Shown one piece after another: positions 46,678 to 54,436 of a stretch of 64,000 nt of DNA. Origin of the DNA: Sphingomonas turrisvirgatae. Lineage in GTDB: Bacteria > Pseudomonadota > Alphaproteobacteria > Sphingomonadales > Sphingomonadaceae. A program made the position numbers and the translations under genes. The DNA lies in NCBI RefSeq assembly GCF_001721295.1, contig NZ_MDDS01000008.1, positions 24,518 through 88,517 on the forward strand, read 5' to 3'. Numbering within the stretch: the first letter of the stretch is position 1; every line of letters starts with the position of its first letter. The notes below the pieces were generated by a model. That model was not told where the DNA came from. It searched no databases and saw only the letters and a program-made list of their open reading frames with translations.

Positions 46678-47267
46678 AGCGCGCCTTCGACATCGTCGTC
46701 AGCGCGCTGCTGCTACTGGCGACCGCGCCCATCCTTCTTGTCGCCGCGATCGCTGTGCGACGCTCGTCGCCCGGTCCCGTCATCTTTCGGCAGGTGCGGA
46801 TCGGGCAGCACGGACGTCCCTTCAACATCTTCAAGTTTCGAACAATGCGGCCAGCGACCGAGCCCGGGCGCGAGATCACGGTGGGCCAGGACAATCGTAT
46901 CACGCCGATCGGTGCCGTCCTGCGCAAGTGGAAGATTGACGAGTTGCCGCAGCTCGTGAACGTGCTGCGCGGCGACATGAGCCTCGTCGGGCCGCGACCG
47001 GATGTGCCGTCCTATGTCGCGCGTTACCCGGACGAGCTGCGCCGCCGCGTCCTGTCGGTGCGGCCCGGCATCACTGATCCGGCATCGATCAAGTACCGTA
47101 ACGAGAACGACCTGCTCGCCGGGCAGCCAGACCCTGAGCGCTACTACCTCGATGTGATCATGCCCGACAAGTTGGCACTGGGTGCCGCGTATGCCACGCG
47201 TCCCACGCTGACGGGGGATATCCGCATCATCCTCGCCACGTTGCGCACCGTTGTGACAGACCGATAG
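46674..47267 (+). CDS. Initiating sugar-1-phosphate transferase, short monotopic type
   Basis: A 197-residue bacterial sugar transferase of the PglC-like short form. One re-entrant N-terminal hydrophobic segment (residues 5-28), then SSPGPVIFRQVRIGQHG, FNIFKFRTMRP, the catalytic KIDELPQLVNVLRGDMSLVGPRPD and VRPGITDPASI. It transfers a sugar phosphate from a UDP-sugar to undecaprenyl phosphate, the first step of repeat-unit assembly. With the CapD-type dehydratase in the locus, a UDP-GlcNAc-derived deoxysugar is a likely donor. Confidence 0.93.
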   Translation: MKRAFDIVVSALLLLATAPILLVAAIAVRRSSPGPVIFRQVRIGQHGRPFNIFKFRTMRPATEPGREITVGQDNRITPIGAVLRKWKIDELPQLVNVLRGDMSLVGPRPDVPSYVARYPDELRRRVLSVRPGITDPASIKYRNENDLLAGQPDPERYYLDVIMPDKLALGAAYATRPTLTGDIRIILATLRTVVTDR

Positions 47268-47268
47268 C

Positions 47269-48561
47269 ATGACCGACCGATCGTCGCCGCCGCCCGTCGA
47301 ACGGCGCCCCCTTCGCATCTGGCTGTTCAACCCCTATGGCCCGCTGCCCGACGAGGGGTGGCGGGAATACAGCTATGTGACGATCGGATCGGCGCTGGCT
47401 GAGGCAGGTCATGACGTGACCTGGTGGACGTCGAACTTCTCGCACCATTTCAAGACCTTTCGCAGCGAGGGATGGGAAGACCGTCAACTGCCGTCGGGCC
47501 TGACCGTCCGTCTGGTTCCGACCCCCGGCTATCGGCGCAACATCGGGCCGGGCCGCTTTATCCGTGACGGCGTGTTCGGATGGCGGGCGTGGCGCCGTGC
47601 CGCCGAGCTGCCGCCGCCCGACGTGATCCTCACGTCCGAGCCGGCGACGATGGGCGGTCTTGCCGGTCCTCGCTTGGCGAAGCAGACCGGTGCCGCGCTG
47701 ATCTATGACCAGATGGACCTGTGGCCGGAACTGATGGTGCAGGTACTGCCCCGGTTCCTGCAACCGCTCGGCCATCTGGCGTTTTGGCCGGTCTACGCCT
47801 GCCGCCGCGCAATCTTTCGCCGTCTGGATGGCGCGATGGCGCTGGCCCGCCCCTATTTGACGTCGATCACTGACGAGATCCCGGCAGACCGGCAGCCGCC
47901 GACCCTTGTCGTCTATAACGGCATCGACGTGCCCGCCTTCCGCGCGGTGATGAAACAGCCGCTGCCGGCGGATCTGGCCGCGCGGTTCGACCGGCCGGGG
48001 CCAAAGGCGATCTTCGCCGGATCGCTAGGGCCGTCCTATGATGTCGGGCCGATGATCGAGGCAGCGCGAGCGCTGCGTGGATCCGGTATCACGCTCTACA
48101 TCGCCGGCGATGGTCCGGAGCGCTCGCGGGTGGAAGAGGCGGCGGCGACCAGCGACACCCTCGTCTATCTCGGAAAACTGGCACCCGACATGCTGCCGCG
48201 CGTCTACGCGCAATGTGATATCGGCCTGTCCTGCTACTCGGCCAGTTCGAACGTCGAGATGTGCGACAAATTCTACGACTATACGGCGGCCGGGCTGATC
48301 GTGGTGAACTCGCTGGGCGGCGAGGTGCGGGACTGGATCGAGAGGGCCAGCCTGGGCCTGCAATACCGCGCGGGCGATGCGGCGTCACTGGCGTCCGCGC
48401 TGGAGACGATCACCACCAGCCCGGACAAAGCCGCCGCGTGGCGGGCTGCATCCTGGAAGATCGGTACGACCTTCGACAAGGATGTGCAGCACCGGCCGCT
48501 GGCAGGGTGGATCGAAGCGATTGCCGCAACCCGGCGGCGGCGGGACGCCCCGTCAGTCTGA
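47269..48561 (+). CDS. GT4-type glycosyltransferase
   Basis: A 430-residue GT-B enzyme. The N-terminal domain starts LRIWLFNPYGPLPDEGWREY (residues 15-34), and the C-terminal domain has AIFAGSLGPSYDVGPMIEAA, LYIAGDGPERSRVEEAA and YAQCDIGLSCYSASSNVEMCDKF, close to GT4 proteins such as WbuB/WcaL-like enzymes. It starts two bases after the sugar transferase gene and converges with the acetyltransferase gene, overlapping it by nine bases at the 3' ends. Confidence 0.88.
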   Translation: MTDRSSPPPVERRPLRIWLFNPYGPLPDEGWREYSYVTIGSALAEAGHDVTWWTSNFSHHFKTFRSEGWEDRQLPSGLTVRLVPTPGYRRNIGPGRFIRDGVFGWRAWRRAAELPPPDVILTSEPATMGGLAGPRLAKQTGAALIYDQMDLWPELMVQVLPRFLQPLGHLAFWPVYACRRAIFRRLDGAMALARPYLTSITDEIPADRQPPTLVVYNGIDVPAFRAVMKQPLPADLAARFDRPGPKAIFAGSLGPSYDVGPMIEAARALRGSGITLYIAGDGPERSRVEEAAATSDTLVYLGKLAPDMLPRVYAQCDIGLSCYSASSNVEMCDKFYDYTAAGLIVVNSLGGEVRDWIERASLGLQYRAGDAASLASALETITTSPDKAAAWRAASWKIGTTFDKDVQHRPLAGWIEAIAATRRRRDAPSV

Positions 48562-49188
48562 CGGGCGGGTGGTCAGCCAGTCGCGCATTGCCTGGGGATC
48601 GAAATAGCTGGCCTGGACCACGGGATCTGCGTGATGGCGCGCGTCGACGTCGCGGACGTCGCCGACGATCCGAGCGGGAACACCGCGAACGATCGCGAAG
48701 TCAGGTACATCCTGCGTCACGATCGCGCCGGCGTCGATCCGGCACCCCCTGCCGACGGTGACCCCCGGCAGGATGATCGCGCCGGCCCCGACGAAGCTGA
48801 AGGCGCCGATCGTCACCGGGCGAAGCGTATAGCCGGGACGCTTCGCCGCCTCGATCTCGATATAGCGGCTGCCGCACAGACGGATCGCATCCTGGCTCCC
48901 GTGCGACAGTATCCCCGACCAGGTGGCAAGCTGCACGCCCTCGCCGATGCTCACGCCCGCGCTGCCGTCGACGTGGCAGTAATGGCCGATCCAGACATTG
49001 TCGCCCATCGCAATCCGGTGCCGCTCGAGCAGCGTCGCCGACGAGCTGATGCGCGTGCGCTTGCGAAATCGTCCGCTGACGAGGTCACGATAGCCATAGG
49101 CGACGAACGGCCGTTTGGCGGCGGCAGCCAAATTCATCAGGATCGAGATCAATCGGCCCAGCGGTGAAAGATATAACCTTCGCAGCAT
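48553..49188 (-). CDS. Hexapeptide-repeat acetyltransferase
   Basis: A 211-residue left-handed beta-helix acyltransferase. Imperfect hexapeptide turns run from residue 60 (RIAMGDNVWIGHYCHVDGSA, GVSIGEGVQLAT) to residue 180 (VTIGAFSFVGAGAIILPG, VTVGRGCRIDAGAIVTQDVP, GVPARIVG). It probably O- or N-acetylates a sugar or sugar nucleotide of the polymer. ATG at 49188 is chosen; a GTG two codons upstream is also in frame. It is 27 bases after the CapD-type gene on the same strand, which suggests joint action on an amino sugar. Confidence 0.87.
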   Translation of the reverse strand: MLRRLYLSPLGRLISILMNLAAAAKRPFVAYGYRDLVSGRFRKRTRISSSATLLERHRIAMGDNVWIGHYCHVDGSAGVSIGEGVQLATWSGILSHGSQDAIRLCGSRYIEIEAAKRPGYTLRPVTIGAFSFVGAGAIILPGVTVGRGCRIDAGAIVTQDVPDFAIVRGVPARIVGDVRDVDARHHADPVVQASYFDPQAMRDWLTTRPSD

Positions 49189-49215
49189 ATGCACCCGTTC
49201 CCCTGAAAACCGTCG

Positions 49216-51099
49216 TTAATCCTGCCGATATCCGGTGAATTCGGGCACGAGACGTTTCAGCTCCGCGATCAGCGCCGGAGCGTCGTTCGCCGTAATCAGC
49301 GCCGCCAACCGTTCCAGCGCCGGGTTGAGGGCGTCCCAGGAGATAAAGGATTCGTTGGCCTTCATGATGAGCGGATGGTCCGACGGTTCGGAGGTCGTAT
49401 CGATCAACAATTCCTCATACAGCTTCTCGCCAGGTCTCAGCCCCACTTCGCGGATCTCGACATCGCCCTCGGGATTGTCGGCGTCGCGCACGGTCAGCCC
49501 CGATAGCGCGATCACGCTGCGGGCGAGGTCGATGATCTTGACCGGATCGCCCATGTCCAGGAGGAACACCTCGCCGCCGCGAGCCATCGCCCCGGCCTGG
49601 ATGACGAGCTGCGCGGCCTCGGGAATGACCATGAAGTACCGGGTCATTTCCCGGTGCGTAATGGTCACTGGACCGCCGGCATGTGCTTGCGCGCGGAACA
49701 GCGGGACGACCGAGCCGCTCGAGCCGAGGACGTTGCCGAACCGGACCATGCTGAAACAGGTCTTCGCATCCTTGGCTGCCAGTGCCTGGAGTATCTGTTC
49801 GGCCAAGCGCTTGGTCGTGCCCATTATGCTGGTCGGCCGGACGGCCTTGTCGGTCGAGATGAGTACAACGTGCGCGACATCATGGCGCAGAGCCGCGAGC
49901 GCGATGTTCGCCGTTCCCAGAACGTTGTTCCGCACCGCCTCGACCACATTCTCCTCGACGAGGGGAACATGCTTGTAGGCTGCGGCATGGAAAACAACGT
50001 CTGGCTTGTGCGCCGCAAACACGTGCCCGACCAGATCGGGTACGGCGACCGATCCGAGCACCGGGAAGATTTCCACGTTCAGCGCCTCCTGCGTGGCGAG
50101 CAACGTCAGTTCGCGGTGGATCGCGTAGAGTGCAAATTCGCTGTGATCGAGCAGGAAGATCGCCGCCGGGGCATTGTCGATAATCTGTCGGCACAATTCG
50201 CTGCCAATCGATCCGCCGGCGCCGGTGACCAGCACACGCTTGCCGGTAATATTGCGACGGAGCAGCGTGTCATTCGGAGCGACGCGGTTGCGGCCTAGGA
50301 GGTCGTCGGTTTCCACCTCGCGCAGGTCAGATACCTTGACGCGGCCATGCGCCAGGTCGAGCATGCCGGGCAAAGTCCGGACATTGACCGAATGAGCACG
50401 AAGTGCGGCTACGATTTCATTACGCCGTTTTCGCGTGGCAGAGGGGATCGCCAAGAAAACGTCCGACACCTGGCGCTTTGCGATCACATCCCTGAGTTGG
50501 GCTGGCCGATACACATGAAGGCCGTCCAACGTCTGCCCCGACAATGATAGATCGTCATCGACAAAGCCGGCGACGATCATTTCCCTGCTTTGCCTCAGGG
50601 CGCCCAGCAACTGACGACCTGCCGAGCCCGACCCATAGATCAACACCGTGGGTCGATCTGCAACGCGCGTCGATACGCCCGACAGGCTAATTATTTGGGC
50701 AAGTAATGTTCGCTCGGCCAGGATGACCAGCAATAGAATGGCCGGCTGTAGCAGCCCTATCGTTCGGGGAACCCCGGGCACGCCGTAATATGTGAATATG
50801 ATAGCATATGGAATCGCGTAAACAAGCAGATTTCGAGACAGGAGTTTCACCGTCGTTTCGCCAACATAGCGAAACAGGGTGCGGTATGAACCGCCAATCC
50901 AGAATATTAATAGACAAAGCGCTACAGAAAATATCAGAGAAAGGGCAATCGGTTTCGTAATTTGAGGAACGTAGCCTAATCGAAGATATATTGCTATCAG
51001 ACTGGCAAGCGCACAGGATAAAGCGTCGCTCAACAGGACCAATGAGCGTTTCAGTAAGCGTGGCGCAGAAGTTAATGTTTGCGTTACACGATCCCACAT
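49216..51099 (-). CDS. Membrane-bound nucleotide-sugar 4,6-dehydratase (CapD/WbpM type)
   Basis: A 627-residue protein. Four N-terminal membrane helices (about residues 15-140) are followed by a first Rossmann domain (TVLIYGSGSAGRQLLGALR) and the catalytic dehydratase domain (VLVTGAGGSIGSELCRQI, AAYKHVPLVEENVVEAV, ISTDKAVRPTSIMGTTKRLAEQ, RFGNVLGSSGSVVPLF). As in WbpM, Met replaces the Tyr of the YxxxK motif (IMGTTK). It makes UDP-4-keto-6-deoxy-GlcNAc-type intermediates. The frame opens at a TTG (51111); ATG at 51099 is preferred. The 5' 400 bases are visibly AT-richer than the rest. Confidence 0.93.
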   Translation of the reverse strand: MWDRVTQTLTSAPRLLKRSLVLLSDALSCALASLIAIYLRLGYVPQITKPIALSLIFSVALCLLIFWIGGSYRTLFRYVGETTVKLLSRNLLVYAIPYAIIFTYYGVPGVPRTIGLLQPAILLLVILAERTLLAQIISLSGVSTRVADRPTVLIYGSGSAGRQLLGALRQSREMIVAGFVDDDLSLSGQTLDGLHVYRPAQLRDVIAKRQVSDVFLAIPSATRKRRNEIVAALRAHSVNVRTLPGMLDLAHGRVKVSDLREVETDDLLGRNRVAPNDTLLRRNITGKRVLVTGAGGSIGSELCRQIIDNAPAAIFLLDHSEFALYAIHRELTLLATQEALNVEIFPVLGSVAVPDLVGHVFAAHKPDVVFHAAAYKHVPLVEENVVEAVRNNVLGTANIALAALRHDVAHVVLISTDKAVRPTSIMGTTKRLAEQILQALAAKDAKTCFSMVRFGNVLGSSGSVVPLFRAQAHAGGPVTITHREMTRYFMVIPEAAQLVIQAGAMARGGEVFLLDMGDPVKIIDLARSVIALSGLTVRDADNPEGDVEIREVGLRPGEKLYEELLIDTTSEPSDHPLIMKANESFISWDALNPALERLAALITANDAPALIAELKRLVPEFTGYRQD

Positions 51100-51530
51100 C
51101 AGATTAGGCAACTATTTTCTCATCTTTTGATATTAGTAGCTTTTCAATGCGCCCGGCGACGATGGAAGGCCGCGCCGGATCAGAAATTGATGCTCAATAC
51201 AAAGGCTAATCACCTACCGGCATTGTCTTGTCCCCCGCCCTTCTGAGCACCGCGATTGCAGGCATGTGGCGCTTTCCTACGAGTCTGCATGTCGATGGCA
51301 GCCGGATCGGCGCGAACCGCCCCGGTCGGCCCTGCGGTAACGCATCGCAGGCTCGACCGCTAGGCCTGCAGAAAGGTCGATATTACAGCTTACGGCCACC
51401 CCCAAACGCTTGATAATCGCACGCTGTCCGAGCCGCTTGCCGTCATCGGGCAACTCTCGGATCGGCGTAGCCGCGTTGTGCCGCATGGGGGCGATCGGCT
51501 GAGTTTCAGCATGGCGCTGTGGCACTCAAA

Positions 51531-51758
51531 GCAGTGCCTTGCCTTGTCCCCGATCATGCGAAAGATTTGGCCAAAGCGCTTTGAATCACGTGCGTCGCCC
51601 GGGTTCACGACGAAGTCGAGTTGTCGGCCTTGCCGTCGCCACACGCATGGAGCTTGGGTGCAAAGCCACCTCGCGATCGGCCAAGCGCCTCGGTCACATT
51701 TCATGCCAACTGCACAGCGGTGCACTCTGACGATGGTGTTCCGATCATCGATCATGTC
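51531..51758 (-). pseudogene. IS5-family transposase remnant, frameshifted
   Basis: On the minus strand three frames must be joined to read a transposase core. One frame gives MIDDRNTIVRVHRCAVGMK. A second gives ALGRSRGGFAPKLHACGDGK, the LGRSRGG-x-TKIHA motif of IS5/IS4-type DDE transposases. The first frame again gives QLDFVVNPGDARDSKRFGQI. No intact catalytic set or terminal repeats were found. Confidence 0.68.
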
Positions 51759-51802
51759 GGCGGAGTGCTCTGCAGCACCACGCGGCCATCCAGACCGCAT
51801 AT

Positions 51803-51915
51803 ATGGAAGAAATTGCGTTCAACAAGGGGTTCGTCACCGCGGATCATCCGCGTGCCGCGGGCGAGCGGATCAGTAGAACCGGCTACGGCCGCGCGATCCT
51901 TAACGCGGTGGATGG
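51803..51915 (+). pseudogene. rmlA: C-terminal remnant of glucose-1-phosphate thymidylyltransferase
   Basis: The frame reads MEEIAFNKGFVTADHPRAAG and then RISRTGYGRAILNAV, closely following the conserved RmlA C-terminus (PEEIAF-x-x-GFI ... GYG-x-x-L). The proline expected before EEIAF and the whole N-terminal catalytic part are missing. It indicates that a dTDP-sugar (rhamnose) gene set was once near this junction. Confidence 0.6.
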
Positions 51916-52070
51916 TCGATGGACGGCAGGTCGCCAAAAGCGGGTCGGAGATGATTTGGAGTACGGCCCGAAGGCGGTCGCGCATTGCAGGCCGTTCCGG
52001 CCGATCTTCCGACCGTGAGCGGCGTTCGACATACCTTGCTTGCTATGTGTCGTGGATCAGTAGCCCAGCA

Positions 52071-53246
52071 CTACGCCCCCTGCAGCCACGCCGCTTCAAA
52101 GTGACGGGTCAGATCACTCTCGACTGCGGTCGCAATCGCTGCGTCCTGCTCCGCCTGTTCGAAGAGATGGCCATAGGTATCGAAGGTGACCTGGATGGAG
52201 GAATGGCCCATCCAGTATTGAATTCGCTTTGGGGATACGCGCTGTTCGATCCACAGGGCTGCGGCTGCGTGGCGAAAATCGTGCAGCGTATATCGAATGG
52301 ATCGTTCGACAGTGCCCTTCTTGTAAACTTCATCGAACACCCCGGCTGCGAGGAGGATTGGCTTCAGCACGTTGTTCGTGAGGTAGTTGTGGGACATGAC
52401 CCGGCTTCCGACGGACGGGAACACAAGGTTGAGAAACGAGCTGGGGCATTGCGAACGCCACCTTTTCAGTACCTCGATCGCACTTGGTGGAAGTGGGATT
52501 GTGCGGAAGCCAGATTTGGATTTCGGCGGGCCAATCACGTTGTTGCTGTCCGCCCGCTGGTCGATCGTGATGGTACCGCGCCGCGCGTCGAAGTGGCGCC
52601 AGCATAAACCGCGCAACTCGGACGCGCGCAGCCCCGCAAAATACAGGAGCATGACAAGCGGCAGGGCCATCGGGTCGGAAGACATCGACGCCAGCCGCAG
52701 GATCATCCGAAGCTCGCCCTTGAGCGGGATTACGACATCGGGGGTGCGCGTCGAGCGCTTGATCGACACGTCATCGAACACATTCTGCGAAACATGGCCC
52801 TTGCGCTTTGCCTCCTGAACGATCGCGGTGAGCGATTGCAGCACCCGAATGGCCATCGGTCTGCTGAGCTTATCGAGCAACTCGTCACGCAGGTTTTCGG
52901 CGATCGGGATGGTCAGGCTGGTGAGCTTCACGCCGCCGCACAGGGGCACGATGTGCAATCGCACATGCTGCTCGTACCCGGCGATCGTCGTCGTCTCGAG
53001 ATCCTCGCGCCAGTGCCGCTTCATCCATAGTTCGGCGGCGTCGGCGATCGTGATGGACTGGCTGCTCGGCGTATGGGTGCCCTGGCTGACCTCGAAGGAC
53101 GCGCCGACCAGCCACGCTTCGGCATCCGCCTTCCGTTTGAACTGCTTGGCGCGGCGCTTGCCTGCCCGATCGACATAATCGACCTGCCACCGAACGCGGG
53201 ATTCGCCGTCGGGCGTGGTCCAGGCTCGTCTTCTAATCACAGCCAT
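52071..53246 (-). CDS. Tyrosine recombinase (phage-type integrase)
   Basis: A 391-residue integrase. An N-terminal arm-binding AP2-like region (residues 15-60, RWQVDYVDRAGKRRAKQFKR) is followed by a core-binding SAM-like domain (65-160) and the catalytic domain with Arg207 (AGLRASEL), His322-x-x-Arg325 (LHDFRHAAAALW), His348 (YWMGHSSIQ) and the nucleophile Tyr358 (TFDTYGHLF). All catalytic residues are present, so it may be active. Site-specific integration at tRNA-Gln is inferred from the flanking repeats. Its ATG shares one base with the stop of the upstream gene. Confidence 0.94.
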   Translation of the reverse strand: MAVIRRRAWTTPDGESRVRWQVDYVDRAGKRRAKQFKRKADAEAWLVGASFEVSQGTHTPSSQSITIADAAELWMKRHWREDLETTTIAGYEQHVRLHIVPLCGGVKLTSLTIPIAENLRDELLDKLSRPMAIRVLQSLTAIVQEAKRKGHVSQNVFDDVSIKRSTRTPDVVIPLKGELRMILRLASMSSDPMALPLVMLLYFAGLRASELRGLCWRHFDARRGTITIDQRADSNNVIGPPKSKSGFRTIPLPPSAIEVLKRWRSQCPSSFLNLVFPSVGSRVMSHNYLTNNVLKPILLAAGVFDEVYKKGTVERSIRYTLHDFRHAAAALWIEQRVSPKRIQYWMGHSSIQVTFDTYGHLFEQAEQDAAIATAVESDLTRHFEAAWLQGA

Positions 53247-53851
53247 TATTTTTCCTTTCGAGGGTCGAGGCTTCGCCCCTCTGCATCAACCTCCAACCGC
53301 CATGCTTCCGTTGCTGCCCAGACAAAGGCGCTCTCGATGTCGGCCTTCTTCATCGCACTCGTCAGTCCGGTGAGGACATCAGTGATGTTGATGACGCTGC
53401 CGCGCGATCTGGTCAGCGCCAGCAGAGACTGGCGTAGCTGATCGGCGCTGTCGGCGGGATCGATGCCGATAATCGGGGCACCCTCAGCGGGCTTCGCATC
53501 GCCCTCCAGTTTGATCAGGCCGGCAAAGTCGCCCTGAGTAAAGGCGATGACGATCGGGTATGAGCTGTCTCTCGCTCGCAAAAAGGCTGTTCGGAGCCAA
53601 TCCCACCAGGTCCTGACCTGTCCGATCGCTCGTTCCGGCGACAGGCCGAGCTGCATCAGCTCAAGCACGAACGTGGTTTCAAGAAGGTGGTCGGGGCAAT
53701 ATGCCATGCGGGTGACGCGGCGGTTATTCGCTCCCTTGGGACAACCCATGCGCTGCAACTGCTTGAGCCGCATACGAAATTTTTCACGCTGCTTGTCGTG
53801 GACTTCGAAATGACCGGCAAGCGTGTTCTCGAATTGGGAAAATGAAAGCAC
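53246..53851 (-). CDS. Unrecognised protein cotranscribed with the integrase
   Basis: A 201-residue protein with no family I can name. An N-terminal basic helical part (KQREKFRMRLKQLQRMGCP, YCPDHLLETTFVLELMQLG) resembles a DNA-binding MerR/HTH-like layout. The C-terminal part contains PIIGIDPADSADQLRQSLLA and VINITDVLTGLTSAMKKAD. The GTG at 53851 has GGAGGT four bases upstream and is preferred over the ATG at 53884, whose region holds a TATAAA-like promoter element. Coupled to the integrase (stop TAA overlaps ATG), it may regulate integration. Confidence 0.65.
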   Translation of the reverse strand: MLSFSQFENTLAGHFEVHDKQREKFRMRLKQLQRMGCPKGANNRRVTRMAYCPDHLLETTFVLELMQLGLSPERAIGQVRTWWDWLRTAFLRARDSSYPIVIAFTQGDFAGLIKLEGDAKPAEGAPIIGIDPADSADQLRQSLLALTRSRGSVINITDVLTGLTSAMKKADIESAFVWAATEAWRLEVDAEGRSLDPRKEK

Positions 53852-53854
53852 AAA

Positions 53855-53870
53855 ACCTCCGTATATGGAG
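53855..53870. promoter_or_regulatory. Palindrome CCTCC-GTATAT-GGAGG at the start of the integrase operon
   Basis: A perfect palindrome covering the minus-strand ribosome binding site (GGAGG) of the 53851 gene. It could fold to hide the ribosome site or bind a regulator such as the neighbouring HTH protein. Confidence 0.45.
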
Positions 53871-53883
53871 GCATTTATATCCA

Positions 53884-53923
53884 TTGAAGATCGACGCGTC
53901 TATGGCTACACTTGCATCCATAG
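53884..53923 (+). promoter_or_regulatory. Promoter of the excisionase-like gene with overlapping inverted repeat
   Basis: TTGAAG (53884-53889), 17-base spacer, TACACT (53907-53912). The inverted repeat CTATGG (53900-53905) / CCATAG (53918-53923) brackets the -10 hexamer, a fitting operator position for repression by an HTH protein of the element. A ribosome site AGGGAGA follows. Confidence 0.55.
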
Positions 53924-53935
53924 GGAGACAGGTCG

Positions 53936-54109
53936 ATGCAAGGTGACATTCTGAAGGGGGCTCGAGCAGCCGCGCTCGCCACCGGGCTCAAAGAGCGCGA
54001 AATCTACTATCTGGTCGAGCGCAACCATGTGCCGTTCCGCAGGGTCGGCCGTCAGCTCTTTTTCAGTCGAAAGGCATTGATCGAGGCGCTGCAGCCTCCG
54101 GTCACCTGA
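53936..54109 (+). CDS. Excisionase-like small HTH protein
   Basis: A 57-residue protein too short for usual gene lists. The sequence has ARAAALATGLKEREIYYLVE (HTH helices), RNHVPFRRVGRQLFFSRKAL (wing and second half) and EALQPP, the typical pattern of AlpA/MerR_2-type excisionases. AGGGAGA lies 7 bases before the ATG. It is divergent from the integrase operon across an 84-base gap with palindromes, which is where a recombination directionality factor that also regulates int is expected. Confidence 0.75.
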   Translation: MQGDILKGARAAALATGLKEREIYYLVERNHVPFRRVGRQLFFSRKALIEALQPPVT

Positions 54110-54436
54110 CGCCGGACCGCGCCAGCAGGCGTGCGTGGCGGGGGTCTGCGGCATCGCATTGCTGGTCCGAGATGGAAATCGCGTCGCTGGATGCATCGTA
54201 CATAGACAGTGACGCCAAGCTCAGCCGCGCTTCGGAGGCAGCTGAGCTTGGCCGGACTCGCTCGTTCCCACCCGCCGAACCGGGACCGCGCGATGATGGC
54301 GGATCTCATGCTCGTTGCGATCATGCATCGACGGCCACCCTTCGGGCATCGACGCGAGCATTCACACATGCGGTCCCCAATCGAGCGGGGGAATAACAGG
54401 CGGTCGTAATCGCGCCAGCGGGCAAAATATGAACCC
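54110..54436. other. Gap with strong inverted repeat
   Basis: A 327-base gap. Apart from the 12-bp-arm inverted repeat at 54214-54252 nothing convincing is seen. Short ORFs here lack ribosome sites and family resemblance. Confidence 0.5.
54214..54252. repeat. Perfect 12-bp inverted repeat
   Basis: GCCAAGCTCAGC (54214-54225), 15-base loop, GCTGAGCTTGGC (54241-54252). No T run follows on either strand, so a terminator is not clearly supported. An origin, nick site or regulator site of the mobile element is possible. Confidence 0.6.

Larger units (their letters stand above)
51112..52070. other. Decayed junction region between EPS locus and integrase
   Basis: About 960 bases without an intact gene. 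It holds an AT-rich stretch (51112-51230), a frameshifted IS5-type transposase remnant (about 51531-51758) and a C-terminal rmlA-like fragment (from 51803). The remainder is unassigned. The mixture suggests repeated insertion and deletion at this junction. Confidence 0.65.
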
